Positions 36,226-48,540 of a stretch of DNA of 64,000 bases are shown piece by piece; the first letter of the stretch is position 1, and every line of letters starts with the position of its first letter. Under the pieces are notes generated by a model. It was not told the origin of the DNA, ran no database searches, and saw only the letters and a list, made by a program, of their open reading frames with translations. The translations under genes and the position numbers were made by a program. Origin of the DNA: Malurus cyaneus samueli (Eukaryota > Chordata > Aves > Passeriformes > Maluridae); the NCBI GenBank assembly GCA_009741485.1, contig CM019237.1, forward strand, positions 49,724,050 to 49,788,049. The letters run 5' to 3'.

Positions 36226-37730
36226 TTGCAGAATTTAATAAATCTTCATTATTTCATCTGGCACACAATCCTTAAACACCATAACTAGAAAATAAACAGT
36301 CAGTTTCTTGGTTCTCTCCTGTTTGAGGGGATGTTCTGAGTAACCAATCCAGCAAGCCTAGGTCAGTGAGTCTCCCTGAAAGGAAACAGGGCAGGGATGC
36401 CCCAAACACAGAAGTGGTATCAGAGACAGGAACTGTATTCCTAATTTTGATATGAAGAGATTAAGAGCAACTGGCACTTGGCAAGCTTTGCCTTTTTCAG
36501 ATAGATCCTGAAGATCCACTTTTTGACCAAGAAAAAAAAAAAAAGGAACAAAACAATTGGTTGGTGGCAGTCCCATATTTCAGGGCCACCTCCCTGCTTC
36601 CAGGAATTAAGGATTTGTTAGTAAACCACCCATCACAACTTCACAGTCTCACAGAATGGGTGCTACAACCTCTACCCACAGTTTTTGCACTTTTCTGTCA
36701 GGACCTTTTTCTCTTCACACATTCAGGGAAAGAAAGCTGTGGCAGAATCTTTATTCTTCATATGCTTTTTCTCAGATCCCACCTCTTTGTAACTCCCAGA
36801 TACCAAATCAAGTGAGGTTGCTGATGAGTGACTTGCAAAATCCTAATCTGGCCTCTGACAGTAACACCCTGTGTGGATTTCAGCAAGTCCAACACCTATC
36901 TGCTTCTGCCTTCCCATGGCTAAAATACTTATTTGTCTGTTACACCACATTTTTAGGGGGAATACATAATTCAGCACATCACAGAAAATAATGCTTTTCC
37001 TGCAATAAGTTAAATAAATCAGGCCATCAACAGCAAAATAAGGTCTCCCCTGAGGAGAAACTTCATGTCTAGAATAATTTTAGGGTTTGGAACACACCAA
37101 AGCCTACATAAATAAATCAGTGCAATGCAGACAAAAGGGAAAATGGTCAATAAAAGCACAATTCAAGAAGCTGTTGCTGAGCACAGGTTAATCACTTAAG
37201 AACAACAGCTCCATTTGGAAAAAATAAGGTAATAATTGGGGGTATCATCTGGTCTGTAGAACCTATCTCACACTGTCATAAGTGATAGGCTTCTAGTTAA
37301 GTGAATGAAAGGACATCCATCACTACTCCTCCCAGAGCACTCTGCTCCCTTAAAACCGGTACAGGCAAACCCCCAAAATGTGCCACCTGTTCCTTAATTC
37401 CTGCAGTAATAGAATTTGAGAGATTAAACTGGTCGGTTTAGCATGAGAATAGGGTGCATACATATGCACAAGAAATGTTAAATTTTGAAACCTGTCCCCC
37501 GGAGTTTGTTGTCTGGCCTAGGGATGAAAGCTCTGATGGTGGAGCACATCAGCCTTGCACACCAGAGATACCACATTTGAAGCACTGGAATGGACAAGGC
37601 AGAAGCTGATCACACATGCAACAGTAAAGGGCAACATCTGAAATTCTGAAACCAGTAAAAATGTCCAAAAAAAAAAAAAATCAGCAAACAGAAATGTTAA
37701 GGGATGCACAGGCAATGAACTGTTAAACTC
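36226..37730. other. Unique non-coding DNA
   Basis: No gene recognised. Short A-runs lie at 36530-36544 and 37667-37680. Confidence 0.4.
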
Positions 37731-37824
37731 TGAGCACCTTGGTCTACTGGAAGGTGTCCCTGCAGAGAGGCTGAAATGATCCCTATGGTGCTTTCCAACT
37801 CAGTCCATTCTATGATTCTATTAT
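37731..37824 (+). mobile_element. CR1 LINE 3' end
   Basis: About 95 bp: 'ccttggtctactggaaggtg', 'tccctgcagagaggctgaaa', 'ctttccaactcagtccattc' and a clear tail (tatgattctatta). The usual run of bases after 'tccctgc' is deleted. Confidence 0.9.
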
Positions 37825-38487
37825 GCTATCAATACACAGGCCCATAATTTGTATTTATATGGCCAGACACTGAGATCTTCTTGTCTCTGTGCTGTCATTA
37901 CAGTTTCAGGAGCAGCTGCACAATAGGAAGAATATTCAGAACAAAACTGACACCAGGCTTGGAGGACTCCTTTAAGGATAACAGGGTATTGAAAGTGCGA
38001 TATTAATGTGACAGGGGCATCTCACAAAGAAAGAGAATTATTCCTTGTTTCCAGGATAGCCTAGAAACACATTTCTCCTCTAAGATGGAAAAGGCAAAGC
38101 TCCGCATCAGTAAGATGGCTACTATAAAAGGAATAAGAGAGTAAAGGAATTGATTACTTTATTCTGCAGCAATTCAAAAGCAGATATATGAAAATATTAA
38201 CATGATTAAATGACAAGATATTGAGTAGTCTTTCAACATTGCAGAGTTCAGATTGTTTTACTGAAGAGGGGTTTGGGCCCTTTAGGACTACCTCTGGTAG
38301 CTTTTTCCAGCTGTGATGCCCTAATGTTCAGTCCTTTGGACAGACATGGATCGATTTTACATCCACATTTCTGTAGGAACAATTCAGCACCCTCACAGCT
38401 GACAGCAAAGATCTGCCCACAGCAGAGGATGGCTCTCCATTTTCTGTAGCTCTTTGCAAGTGGTAATTAAATTGTGCAGCGCAGAAT

Positions 38488-38560
38488 TGAAATTCATAGA
38501 ATTACAGAACCTGGAGATAGGGAAGAACTGCTAAGGTCATTTTTGTCCCTGCCCTTCCTT
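38488..38560 (-). mobile_element. Possible CR1 3' end fragment, minus strand
   Basis: 'ttcatagaattacagaacct' followed by 'ctgctaaggtcatttttgtc' resembles a decayed antisense CR1 terminus. The match is weak and the rest of the element is absent. Confidence 0.35.
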
Positions 38561-41500
38561 CTGCCAAATGCTTTGTCCAGCACTTTGCAGGCAATTTGAA
38601 ATGCTCTCTACTTACCCAGGGCTTTTAAGAGACCCACGTTTGATTTATGCACAGCAGAAAATGTTACCTTTTCTCCAGAGATGGACAATTTTGCCTCATT
38701 CAAAGAGTTGTGTAATTAATTTCATTTACCAATTACATCTCTTCGCTAACAGGAGGCCACCGGGGCACTGGGGAAAGCTGGAAGTTAATGAGATTGAGGA
38801 TGGGATCAGGAGGGTCTCCTGAATGCCTTGTTTTTCCCTGACAGCCCAATAAATCCTGAGTCAGCTGAGTGCTTCTGAAGGAAGAAATAGCTTTGAAGAT
38901 TCATCTAAGCCATATCCCTGTTCATCCAGCTGTGGATTTGGGGGTTTGCTGCTATACAGGGATACCTGGGGTTTGGCAAGGCAGAGAGGAAGGGTAATCC
39001 AAACTTCCTGAAAGGTGCTAGGTATTCCCTAGGAAGCTCAGAGCACCTCACAGTAGGGACTGAGGTGGGTTTTCAGTCCTTGTTTCCAGGTGGGGTAAAT
39101 GCTGTCTGAAAAAGGCAGTTTCACATGGCATGGACATGAATTTTGCATGTCCCTAGAAATTGTCCTGTTTGTAGCAAAGCCTGCAAATACTGAGGTGACT
39201 TTGCTCTTTCATGAGCTCCTCCCATACCCCCAAAGGCTTGAGTCTTAAAAATGTGTCTGAGGCCCCCATCACCCCTTCCAGGGTTTTTCAAAATTGTTCT
39301 CCCCAGGGGCTGGAGAGTGTCTTGTCCAAAAGACTAAATGTTTATCAACCTTTTTTTTCAAATCGATATAAATCTTCTGTTCAAGACACAGGCCATAAAT
39401 ATAAAACCAGTCTTTCCCTGGGGATAAATTGCAATAGTCTACAGCTGAATTTCTTTTGAAATAACTGGCACTGCCTGCAGTCAGAAATAGAACATTGAAC
39501 TGGGAGGGATACAAATATGATCTGATGCAGACTTCCTAGGGCTGTCCAGCCCCCCTCATAGGGTTAGGCTGGAATTTTCACTCACCAGTTGCTTGATGAG
39601 GGTCCTGCTTTCCAAGTTGTTGTCCCAAGCCTGATCCTTAAACGGCCTAAACTGATGTTCCTGGTGACAATGAACAAGGGTCTCATCTCCTCCTCCTGCT
39701 GAGTGCCCTGCAGAAATCCCTGAACCCTGTGACTGGTGGGAATCCAGACCTGGAATAAGTTGGCTGTGCTGCAAAACCTCCCTGGCAAAACAAGTGCCAC
39801 GAGTACAGCCCAGCCTGACCTTTTCATGGGGACACAGCTCTCAGGATGGAGTGAACCTCCCTTCCCAGCACTGCTGGTGACAGGGACACTAACCAGGGTG
39901 CCTAGAGCCAGCTCTAGCATTCCTGAGCATCTCCCATGTCCAGCAAAACTTCCTGAGTGGCCCAAGGGCTGTTGCTGAACATATCCTGTCATCCCTCAGA
40001 TGCTTCAAAAATTGTCTTCAAGTGATTCGGTTCAAATGGTTCAAACATGGAGCCATTCTCTTTCTCCTTCTTTTTCAGAATACACATTCTTAGTGTAGGA
40101 ACCTACATTGTTCAAAAAAAATGAGCAGCTAAATAAATACACATTCCAAGGATGGTCCAACTATCCATTGTGGTTGTAGTGTATAGAACAGCCAAGCATA
40201 AAGACTCTGAAGATGGTGACATAACAGACTGGTTCTTAGAAACCTGAACTTACTTTCCACTTTCTTTCCCATCCCAGCAGCAACATAGGCAATGAAAAAA
40301 AGTAATTTGGTGAAGCAAAATATTTCAGTTAAACACAGCATTTTTTCACACATTATACAGGACCTTTGTTATCTTAGCAAAATTTCTGTTTTCAATTTAC
40401 TTCCTCTTGATTATCTTCATTCAGGACTACTTCAAATTGTAAAAGAATAAAAACTTTACCATCATAAAGCCTTAATGTGGTAATGGCTGACTAACTAAAA
40501 TAATTAATGTAGATTTCTAAAGGAAGTTTTCAGTGGAAACACAGAAAATTACTAAACAAGAAGTGCTTAGAAAGTGCTTTGCTTTCTGTTCAACTCTCAG
40601 AAAGCACACAGGACCCTTCTAGGGCAGAAATGAATCCATTTCCTATGGGAGCACCTCAAACCCTGCCAGAACCACCCACATTCTTTTGAATTACAGCTGA
40701 CACTCAAATAATTTTTATTTCTGCCGTTCTTCTGATCTTGATACGAAGCCCAGATTCATTCCCGGGCCTTAGGGCTGCTTTGGCTCTAGATAAACTAAAA
40801 GTAAAGAACTCTGAATGTCTCGAGAGCAATGGCAAATGGAATATCTTGCATTACATATAATTCACACTTTAATGGGTCTGATCCAAGTCTGAGTACTCCC
40901 CAGATTTGTTCATAAATACTGCAAAACCAGTGCAGTTTATAAGGCAGTTTAAGTGTCCTTCATGCCTGGCTTATAGCTTTTAAATGGCTTTTAACTCTAC
41001 TCAGCCTGAAAATAAAATGATGTCTTATGGGTGATTGTAAGAATTCTTGCCTGTGATAACTATGAAAACTGTTCTATCTGTGGCACATAGCAGTGCAGGA
41101 GGTGTGAGGGTGATTGAGATGCTCTCCTGGGAAGTTTGACATAAGTGTTAAATGCTGTAGGACAAGACCACCTGCTTGGTCTTTATTTTGGTATCTAAGA
41201 ATGTCACTGTCACTCTCTGCTTCTGATGTAAGAAAGGGGAAGGACAATTTGTGAAACCTCCAGTTCCATATTGTTCTTGGATTTTCTAACAATTTCAATT
41301 AAATTCCTCTTTCAAATTTGAAAGGGGATTATTTGGCATGCAGAAATGTTTATTTTAGTGCCTGAAGACTTGCCAGACTCAGCTTAAGGGCTGACTTGGA
41401 TATTTTAGAAGGTTTTGGTGTGTCCAGTTTTGTTGTTTGTTTGGTTTTTTTTTTTTTTCCTTTCAAATAAATACTTTCACATTTATTCCATGGCTCAGAG

Positions 41501-41655
41501 AATGTTATTCAAATTTTAAACTCAGGTATACCAGGGCAGGTACCTCAGTCCCTCATGAGAAGTGTCTCATGCAGAGACAGGGGGTGAGTACAAGCACAGC
41601 TCTGGGAGAGCAGGGTGGTGACAGTGGCACCACCCAAATTGTTGCTGCCAGGACA

Positions 41656-41681
41656 GTGACTCAGATGAATGACTGAGTCAC
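41656..41681. promoter_or_regulatory. Inverted pair of AP-1 sites
   Basis: gtgactcag (41656-41664) and ctgagtcac (41673-41681) are perfect reverse complements separated by 8 bp. Each contains a consensus AP-1 heptamer (TGACTCA / TGAGTCA), and TGACTCAG also fits half of a Maf recognition element. In-vivo activity is inference. Confidence 0.35.
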
Positions 41682-43223
41682 AGCGTCTCCCTCCCCTTCT
41701 TCTGGCCAGGGAAGGTACTGATGTTCTGCTGGTGCCTTGAAGATGTAAGTTATGATATTCCCACCATGCTGCAGAAGACAAAGGAACAAAAGTTTTCTCC
41801 TCATCGCTGTCCATGTGGACTTGCTCCAGGCAGTGTGATCAGGAGGAAGAAAGGGGCAGCCTGACTAACAGCCAAATGAGCACTGGAATCAGAGACTAGT
41901 CAGTGCAGATTCCCTTTGGAGTCGAGGGAGGAGGCCAGGTTCCTCCAGAGCATGATTCAAGGCAGGAGGCTCCAGTGGAAGACATGAGTTTGTGTGGGAG
42001 TGGGGATGCCTTGCCCTGGATGGAGATTCCATTCAGATGGACAGTCACACCACATTCTGGCTGGTGCTGGTTGAATCTTGTGAGTATTGATTGAAATCTC
42101 AGGATTAGGAGAGGCAAGCAGCAACTTCTGCATTTTCAGACAAGATCTAATTGCTCAGAAGAACATCATGATTAGAGTCAGCAAATCAATACACAACAGT
42201 GTAGCTTAAATAGATAAGATAAGGCCCTGCATGCTGAAAGATCTGCTCTCTGTCACTACATTGGGAAATTCCCCCACTTAATGAGGCTTGGAAAATAGTG
42301 CCAGGTGTTTTATCAGTGTTGAAAATGCCTTGGAAGGCATGTAGCCCTTCCTTCTGGTCCTTCTCGAGCTTACACTTCTCTTCCCACTCACATGACTTTG
42401 TATTTAGGTCTTCAGTCATCTCTTTCTTGAATGAAGATTTGTGTCTGTGCTCTTGATTGCTCTCTCTGCAAAACTAAACCACCATGGTTTTTAATTAGAA
42501 TTAAAGGTTGCTTTGGTTTGTTCTGCTTTGGTTTTGTGTGGTTTGTTTTTTTTCTTTCAAAAAAAAACACTTATTTTTTCTTTCAATTGCTTTTCTTGAG
42601 TTCCAGGAAACCTCTGATGCTCATATGTCGTACCATTTTTTCCTGGTTTTATACACCTGGGATTCTGGCTTCATTTTGAGTCTTCCTCCACTTTCTGGAA
42701 TACTTTTTTTGAATTGTAGTACTGTGGCGTGAGATCCTGCCAGTTCACCAGCCTGGCAGTATCATGTATTATTCTGGGAATCAACACAGTGAATAATTCA
42801 AATCGTCATTGTTCAGCACTACCTAGAAATAGCAAAACTCCATTTACAGATGTCCTAAAATCAATGGGAGATGGATTTATTTCGTTGCCTGACAGATTAT
42901 TAATCTTACCCAATTTGTTTTCCAAGATACTAATTTTTAGCTCCTTGGCCAACGGAAGACTAAATTCCTTTCAGCAACTGAGTACAAAACCATCATGGTT
43001 TCCCCATCCCAAAATTTTCCTGACACACACAATAATAGCAGCTCTTGAAATGAAATCTTCTGACAGTGGCTAATTACAGCCTTGCTGCATGAATAAATTA
43101 CAGAACCTGAGTTTCCCTTGGCTTGCACAATTCTCACTCCTTCCTGACTGCAGTGCCTACAAATGGCCTGGTCTTCCTCAGGAAACAGGAAAATAAGATT
43201 TATAATTATAAATAATTATAATT

Positions 43224-43239
43224 ATGTGTATATACACAT
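43224..43239. repeat. 16-bp perfect palindrome
   Basis: atgtgtatatacacat equals its own reverse complement, in a very AT-rich setting. Probably a microsatellite by-product. Confidence 0.85.
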
Positions 43240-44397
43240 TTATATGAATTCTAAGCTTATATGCTTATTGCAAGTCTCTCCTAATTGTCTCTGAGGAATT
43301 TTGTTGAGGCTTGCAGATAAGGTGAATACTTGGAAAAAAAATACAAGACCCAAGGACGAGAATGAACCAGATCTGATTTACTACTCCTAGCAAAAGTGAA
43401 GAAAAATAAATGAGAGAAAAAGACACCTAACATGCTTTCTGCAGACGTCATATTCCTTCAGACCCACGGTCAATCTTCACATTTATTTACAACCACAAAG
43501 TAGTGATGTTTCACAGTCTTTCATTAGGAAGAAGTTATATTTACCAGGCTTTCTAATAAATTATAGAACTGATGGATGTGATTTATTTACTCACCAGCTG
43601 CTAAATACTCTCAAAAGTTACTTTCTTGTGTGTTATCTGAGCCCTCACTTTGATGAGAAAAAAGGTTGGCCTTAAGTCAGGTTTCTCTAACATGAGCCAG
43701 GATTTTACAATTCAGCTTGATCATCTAGTGAAAAACGTGACTCATCCCCTAAGTCAGAAAAAGAAATAACACATGTGATCTGATTTAGACAGTCCTGATC
43801 CATTTATCCCACTGAAATTTGTCCAGTTTCTGTCTCAAAGTACCTGGGGTTGTTTGCATGTATATCAAAAAAAGTTTTGAAAGGTGACAAAATAGAAAGT
43901 GGGAAGAGTTGAAACCCCTGTAGTGATGAGGTGTAACTGTAGCATTATATAACATAACATTTTTTACTGCTTATTGTTTCAGTTCAGTATTTTAGTGCTT
44001 CAGATCTTCCCCCCAGATGTGGAAAACCAAAGTGGGATTTTATTGTTTGCCCTGCAGCATTTAACTCATATTCCCAGCAGACTATCTTAATCATTCAGCT
44101 TTTCAAGGACTAGGAAAACTCTTGACAAAGCTGTGCCAGTTTATAGAAAAGTGCTGAACTTTGCTCCATCTTGTTTCCTCTGGAACTAGAGCAGATCAGC
44201 TCCTGCAGCAGAGCCTGGGGTGGTCTCTCAGTTATCATTCAGTTTAGAGATGCCGATGATGGCACTCTCACAGAGAGGGAGTTTGAAGCCCCTCAGGCAA
44301 GGGTTGCTTCGTGCCCGGAGACACCAGGCACCCCTGGAACTGCATATTCAGGCTCTGTCCTTTCACTGGGCTGAGTAGCTTCTGGAATCACCAGGAA

Positions 44398-44970
44398 CCC
44401 TGGGTTCATTGGGAAGGGCAGTGCCAGCAGCTCAGGGAGTGCTCCTGCCCCTCTGCCCAGCCCTGTGGGGCACATCTGGAGAGCTGTGTCCAGTCCTGGG
44501 CTCCTCAGGACAGGAGGGACAGGGAGCTCCTGGAGCGGGGCCAGCGGGGGCTGCGGAGATGATTCAGGGCCTGGAGCATCTGTGCCAGGGAAAGGCTGAG
44601 GGAGCTGGGGCTGTTCAGCCTCGAGAGGAGCCCCAGCTGAGAGGGGCCCTGAGCCCTGTGTGTCCCTGTGTGCAGGGAGGGCTCCGAGCAGGGCCCAGGC
44701 TCTGCTCCGGGGGGCCCAGCAATGGCCCCAGAGGGACGGGCAGGAACTGATGCCCAGGGGGTTCCACCTGGACAGGAGGAGGAACTTCTGCCCTGGGCAG
44801 TGACCGAGCACGGAACAGAGACCAGAGAGGGTGTGGAGTCTCCTCACTGGGAATATTCCAGAGCCCTGTGGACACAATCCTGTGCTGTGAGCTCTGGAAT
44901 GGCCCTGCTGGAGCAGGGGGTTGGACCAGATGAACCCTGTGGTCCTTTCCATCCTGGGATTTTGGGAATA
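44398..44970 (+). mobile_element. CR1 LINE 3' region, young subfamily
   Basis: About 575 bp. It begins at 'ctgggttcattgggaagggc' (end of the ORF2 region) and runs through 'ctgtgtccagtcctgggctc', 'ggagctcctggagcggggcc', 'ctcactgggaatattccag' and 'gttggaccagatgaaccc', to a tail-like 'atcctgggattttggga'. It is nearly identical over long stretches to copies at 10674, 16803 and 55301. The long open frame on the opposite strand (44293-44952) is antisense CR1 and not a gene. Confidence 0.94.
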
Positions 44971-46119
44971 TCCAAAAAGCAGAAGGAGGCACTCACACTA
45001 TCCCACTTCATTCTGCCACTTGCTGTTCTTAGGAATTATTCTTTTTTTATTAAATAAATCAGCAGTTACATCCTTCCAGGAAAGTGACTGCATTTCTCCT
45101 GTACCACCCTATGATGGGCCTAATGGGATGATCTGGATAGATGACGGATAGGGGTGAATTCTGAAGTAATTTGAACCTGAAGATGGCAAGCATTAAAAGC
45201 AGAACTGAACATTTTATAAGAAAATAATCTCTTGGCCTCTTAGAAAACAGAAAGTGTCACCTCGTGCACTCTTGTGTGACTTAGCAAAGGTGGATGAAGA
45301 AAGCACAACTCTCCTTCAGTGCCAAAAGTTTAGGTAAAGATTGGAGTTTAAAAATTATTCCAGTTGATAAGTGACTGAACTGAAAGCTCAGCTGCTAAGT
45401 TGATGGTTTCCAGAGCTAAACTTGGGGACTTTAGAGCTAATTGAAGATTTGTTTAACAAACATTGCTTGCAAGCTCTGTGTTAGGTCTCCAAGCCAGAGC
45501 AGCTGCACTTTGGTGACTGGTTTGAAAAGAGGAGGGGAAAAGGAGAAATGAAGCAGTTAGGACAGGTACTGCAGCTGCTCCTTATGAACCCTCACCAAAC
45601 AGCAAATGGGAAATCAACAAATGAGCACATTCCAGCAGAAATTCAAAGTGGAAGTGAAAATAACAAGGCTAGACTGACAGGTTCTGGCAAACTGGGAGGG
45701 CACTGCTGGAAAAGCACTGGCAGCGACAGAGCTCAAAGCTCAGGGACTTACCTCTTTCCTGCTTCCCTCCCCGCTTCCATTTCCTCTCCTCAGGAGCGGT
45801 AATTTTATTTCATCCGTGAGAAATTGTTTGCTGGGATACACTCACTTCCAGAGGCAGAAAGGAGAAGGAACAGGCAATATTAAGTAGTAGGAGAGAAGCT
45901 GAGAATTTAAGTAATCTGGTAAAAAAAAACAGGGTGCCCAGTGAGGAAAAGGAGCACGCAAGTGAAAAAAACTAAATACAGCTGAGCAGTAATTGCAGGC
46001 CAGATTCATCCTGGAAGAGCTGGCAAGATGTGCAGGGAGGAGTCCCAGTGTCATGGGGCTGTGTTTTACTGTGTGGATTACTGGAAACAGAGTGACTTCT
46101 ACTGGGGCTCGTGTCAATG
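44971..46119. other. Unique non-coding DNA
   Basis: No gene or repeat recognised. Confidence 0.4.
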
Positions 46120-46190
46120 GTGGCTGTGGTTTGGAAGGACATGATCTTTAGGGTCCCTTTCACTCCAAGCCATTCTGGGATTTTATGGCT
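46120..46190 (+). mobile_element. CR1 LINE 3' end, decayed
   Basis: 'ggtttggaaggacatgatct' followed by 'ttagggtccctttcactcca', 'agccattctgggattttatg'. The order of the last 60 bp of CR1 is preserved. Sequence upstream is too diverged to delimit. Confidence 0.65.
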
Positions 46191-46880
46191 GTATGAATAT
46201 AACTCTTAGCAGATCTGTAAGGCTGGTCTTTAACCTACATGGCCACAAAGAATACAGTGGTCAGTCATGTTGTGCTGGAGGATCTGGGAGCTGTCTCCAA
46301 GGCAGGAGCAATCCCAAGCCAAAGGAACATCTTTCAGTGCATTTGGGAGAGGACCCAGTGTTATTTCAGTAAGTTCCCATCCTACAGGCAGAGCATGTGA
46401 AGGTGCAGCAGTGGCACTTCATCTCACCTCACCCTTCTCTGGAGACACAAGTTGCTCTTTTCAGCTGGCTGAGGTCTTGCTAAAAGTCCTGGAATACCTG
46501 AAAACTCTGCCCTGGAGTTCTGCGAGCCACAGCTCAGCCTGCAGGGGTTGAAAGACATGCCTCATGGTCTTGATGAACCGGGAAATACACTTTGGGGTTG
46601 CAATAAAATGGAACTGTTTCCTGTTCCTGCCTGTAAACATTCCATAGGAAATTGAGGCAGTTTTCACTGGAGACAAGGAAACTACCACCAAGCAGGAAAA
46701 GCTGCTTTAACTGTGAAAAATGGCAAACTTCTCCTTATGGCAAATGCACTGAAATGTACACTTTTATCCAGGGGCTGGAATTACACCCTATTCTCAGAGA
46801 ACAGCTGCATGTCCTGGTGGGAATGGTTAAGTTTTGGCCTGGATCCAATTTGATAATACTTACAGAAAGATGCAAAGGAT
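46191..46880. other. Unique non-coding DNA
   Basis: No gene or repeat recognised. Confidence 0.4.
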
Positions 46881-46908
46881 TTTCTTTTTTTTTTCCCTTT
46901 CCTTTTTT

Positions 46909-46940
<32 letters not shown>
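46881..46940. repeat. Pure pyrimidine tract, mostly T
   Basis: Sixty bases of only T and C, ending in a T run of about 31. Likely length-variable and error-prone in assembly. Confidence 0.97.
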
Positions 46941-46941
<1 letters not shown>

Positions 46942-47043
46942 TCATTACTTTCTTTGAATATAAATTCTTCCAAAACAAAATTTGGTCACTGGCATATCAG
47001 CCTTGCAAAGGTGCTGAGTATTCTGGCTATGGTCCAAAAGTGC

Positions 47044-47135
47044 ACTTAAGCCCGTGCTTAACTCTGAGGACATAATTAGTCTTGCCAATTTCAGTGGGGC
47101 TGTTGACATGCTTAAAGTTAAGCATGTGACTAAGT
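47044..47135. repeat. Ancient palindromic repeat relic
   Basis: The segments 47044-47063 (acttaagcccgtgcttaact) and 47116-47135 (agttaagcatgtgactaagt) are reverse complements at 16 of 20 positions. A tighter hairpin, acatgcttaa / ttaagcatgt with a 2-bp loop, lies at 47106-47127. The wording (tgcttaaagttaagcatgtg) is, from memory, that of a palindromic interspersed repeat common in turtle and crocodilian DNA, probably a miniature DNA transposon. It looks old. Confidence 0.5.
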
Positions 47136-47532
47136 CCACTGCTGCAAGAATGCTTAGCTCTTTGTAGGGTTAAGCCCAGCTCTGTGTTACACAAAAGATC
47201 TTTTGTTCAGCCTTGAATGACGAGGACAGGCAATGGAAGGAATAAACACCGTTCTATAAAATAAACATAGTGCTGATCACAGAGATAGCGCACATGTTAT
47301 TAACACCGAGGCTGTCATCACATTTTATTAGCAGCATTTTAGCAGCACAAATGAGATGATTCACTTCTCTGAACCATGTCTCCATTATCTCTTTGTACCT
47401 GAAATGCCTGGCTGGTTCTGTTCCATGGTAACTCTGCAGCTGTTGGTATTGTCAGAGCAATGGTGTTTGCACGGACTCTGCACATCTTCGAGCTCTGTAC
47501 TCTGTAGAGACCAAGACAGTCCTGTGAGCAGC
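47136..47532. other. Unique non-coding DNA
   Basis: No gene or repeat recognised. Confidence 0.4.
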
Positions 47533-47900
47533 AGCTGAGGGAGCTGGGGGGGCTCAGCCTGGAGAAAAGGAGGCTCAGGGGGGACCTTCTGGCTCTGCAC
47601 AACTCCCTGACAGGAGGGGGCAGCCGGGAGGATCAGGCTCTGCTCCCAGGGAACAAGGGACAGGATGAGAGGAAAAATCCTCAAGCTGTGCCAGGGCAGG
47701 TTCAGGTTGGACATAAGGAAGAATTTCTCCATGGAAAGGGAGTTTAAGCATTGGAAAAGGCTGCCTAGGGAAGTCCCCATCCCTGGAGGTGTCCAGGAAA
47801 TGACTCACTGCTCTGGTCTAGTTGATGAAGCAGTGCTCAAAGGATGGACTCGATAATCTTGGAGGTCTTGTCCAGCCGAAATGATTCTGTGATTCTGTGA
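47533..47900 (+). mobile_element. CR1 LINE 3' region with intact tail
   Basis: It runs from 'gcagctgagggagctggggg' through 'gctcagcctggagaaaagga', 'ggttcaggttggacataagg', 'ccccatccctggaggtgtcc' and 'cgataatcttggaggtcttg', to an intact tail 'gattctgtgattctgtga'. It is 5'-truncated. Its start matches the centre of the copy at 24590. Confidence 0.95.
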
Positions 47901-48087
47901 AGTCGGCTCTGAGCAAACTGCTGGGTCTGCCTGGCGCAGAAACCACACAGAGGCACCAATTTGCCTTGAAGCATGAAATGACCCTGGCAGTGTGACAACT
48001 TTGGACTTCACTCATCCTTTCCTCAGAGTTCCCCACTTATGGGGCTGTGCAGCTGCACATGGTCTGGATCAGATCACCCCATATCTA

Positions 48088-48540
48088 GATCATGGAGTTA
48101 CAGAACTGTTTGTGTTGCAAGGGACCTTAAAGTCCATCTTATTCCCAACTCCTGCCATAGGCAGGGACACATTCCACTATCCCAGATGCTCAGACCCCCA
48201 CTTAACCTGGCTTTGGACACTGCCAGGGATGGGGCAGCCACAGCTTCTCTGGGCAAGTGTTACAATCATCCCCTGAAGGTGAGGGTTTGAAAGAACAGTT
48301 TGGTTCCAATGAGAAGCAAGATTGTAGTCATTTTGGTTATGATTATCTATAATAATACAGTAATATATAAACATAAAAATAACACTTAAGGGCCTCGGCA
48401 AGTGGCAGATTGTTTTGAGCCATTACCTATTAACATTCCCGTCTCTCCCAGAAACCTGTGCCAGGGCTCAGCACCCTCACAGGGAAGAATTATTTTCTAA
48501 CATCAAATTGAAATCTGCTTTCTGTCAGTCTGAAGCCGTT
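48088..48540 (-). mobile_element. CR1 LINE, minus strand, split by an insertion
   Basis: The first part (48088-48253) holds the reverse tail and 3' UTR: 'gatcatggagttacagaact', 'gggaccttaaagtccatctt', 'tttggacactgccagggatg' and 'gcagccacagcttctctggg'. The element resumes at 48451 with 'gaaacctgtgccagggctca' and runs to 48540. In other copies (such as 33840-33880) these two parts are contiguous, so 48254-48450 is inserted DNA. Confidence 0.9.
48254..48450. mobile_element. Unidentified ~197-bp insertion in CR1
   Basis: Foreign DNA defined by interruption of the CR1 at 48253/48451. It is AT-rich, with a TATA-like 'atatataaac' near 48364 and a CCAAT motif near 48306-48310. Both strands read TGGG...CCCA if the borders are taken at 48250 and 48450, so an LTR remnant is possible. 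A clean target duplication is not evident; tctct on the left (48246-48250) and tctct on the right (48442-48446) is a candidate. The family is not recognised. Confidence 0.6.

Larger units (their letters stand above)
37825..44397. other. Mostly unique non-coding DNA
   Basis: About 6.5 kb without a supported gene. It contains a possible CR1 tail fragment (38488-38560), a poly(T) run near 41447-41460, a paired AP-1 inverted repeat (41656-41681) and a 16-bp palindrome (43224-43239). The GC-richer part at 39.55-39.99 kb gives open frames on both strands but no domain. Confidence 0.4.

Noticed and set aside
36636..36662. Possible antisense CR1 tail (cacagtctcacagaatggg)
   Set aside because: Too short and unsupported by flanking CR1 sequence.
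39582..39992. 136-codon open frame on the minus strand
   Set aside because: GC-richer DNA with frames open on both strands and no domain. No splice or start context seen. Not enough to call a gene.
40020..40050. ggttcaaa motifs resembling a tRNA B box
   Set aside because: No matching A box, cloverleaf or CCA-adjacent structure at proper spacing.
44293..44952. 219-codon open frame on the minus strand
   Set aside because: Antisense to a plus-strand CR1; near-identical frames occur in the other copies of this CR1 (17133-17471 and 55478-55654).
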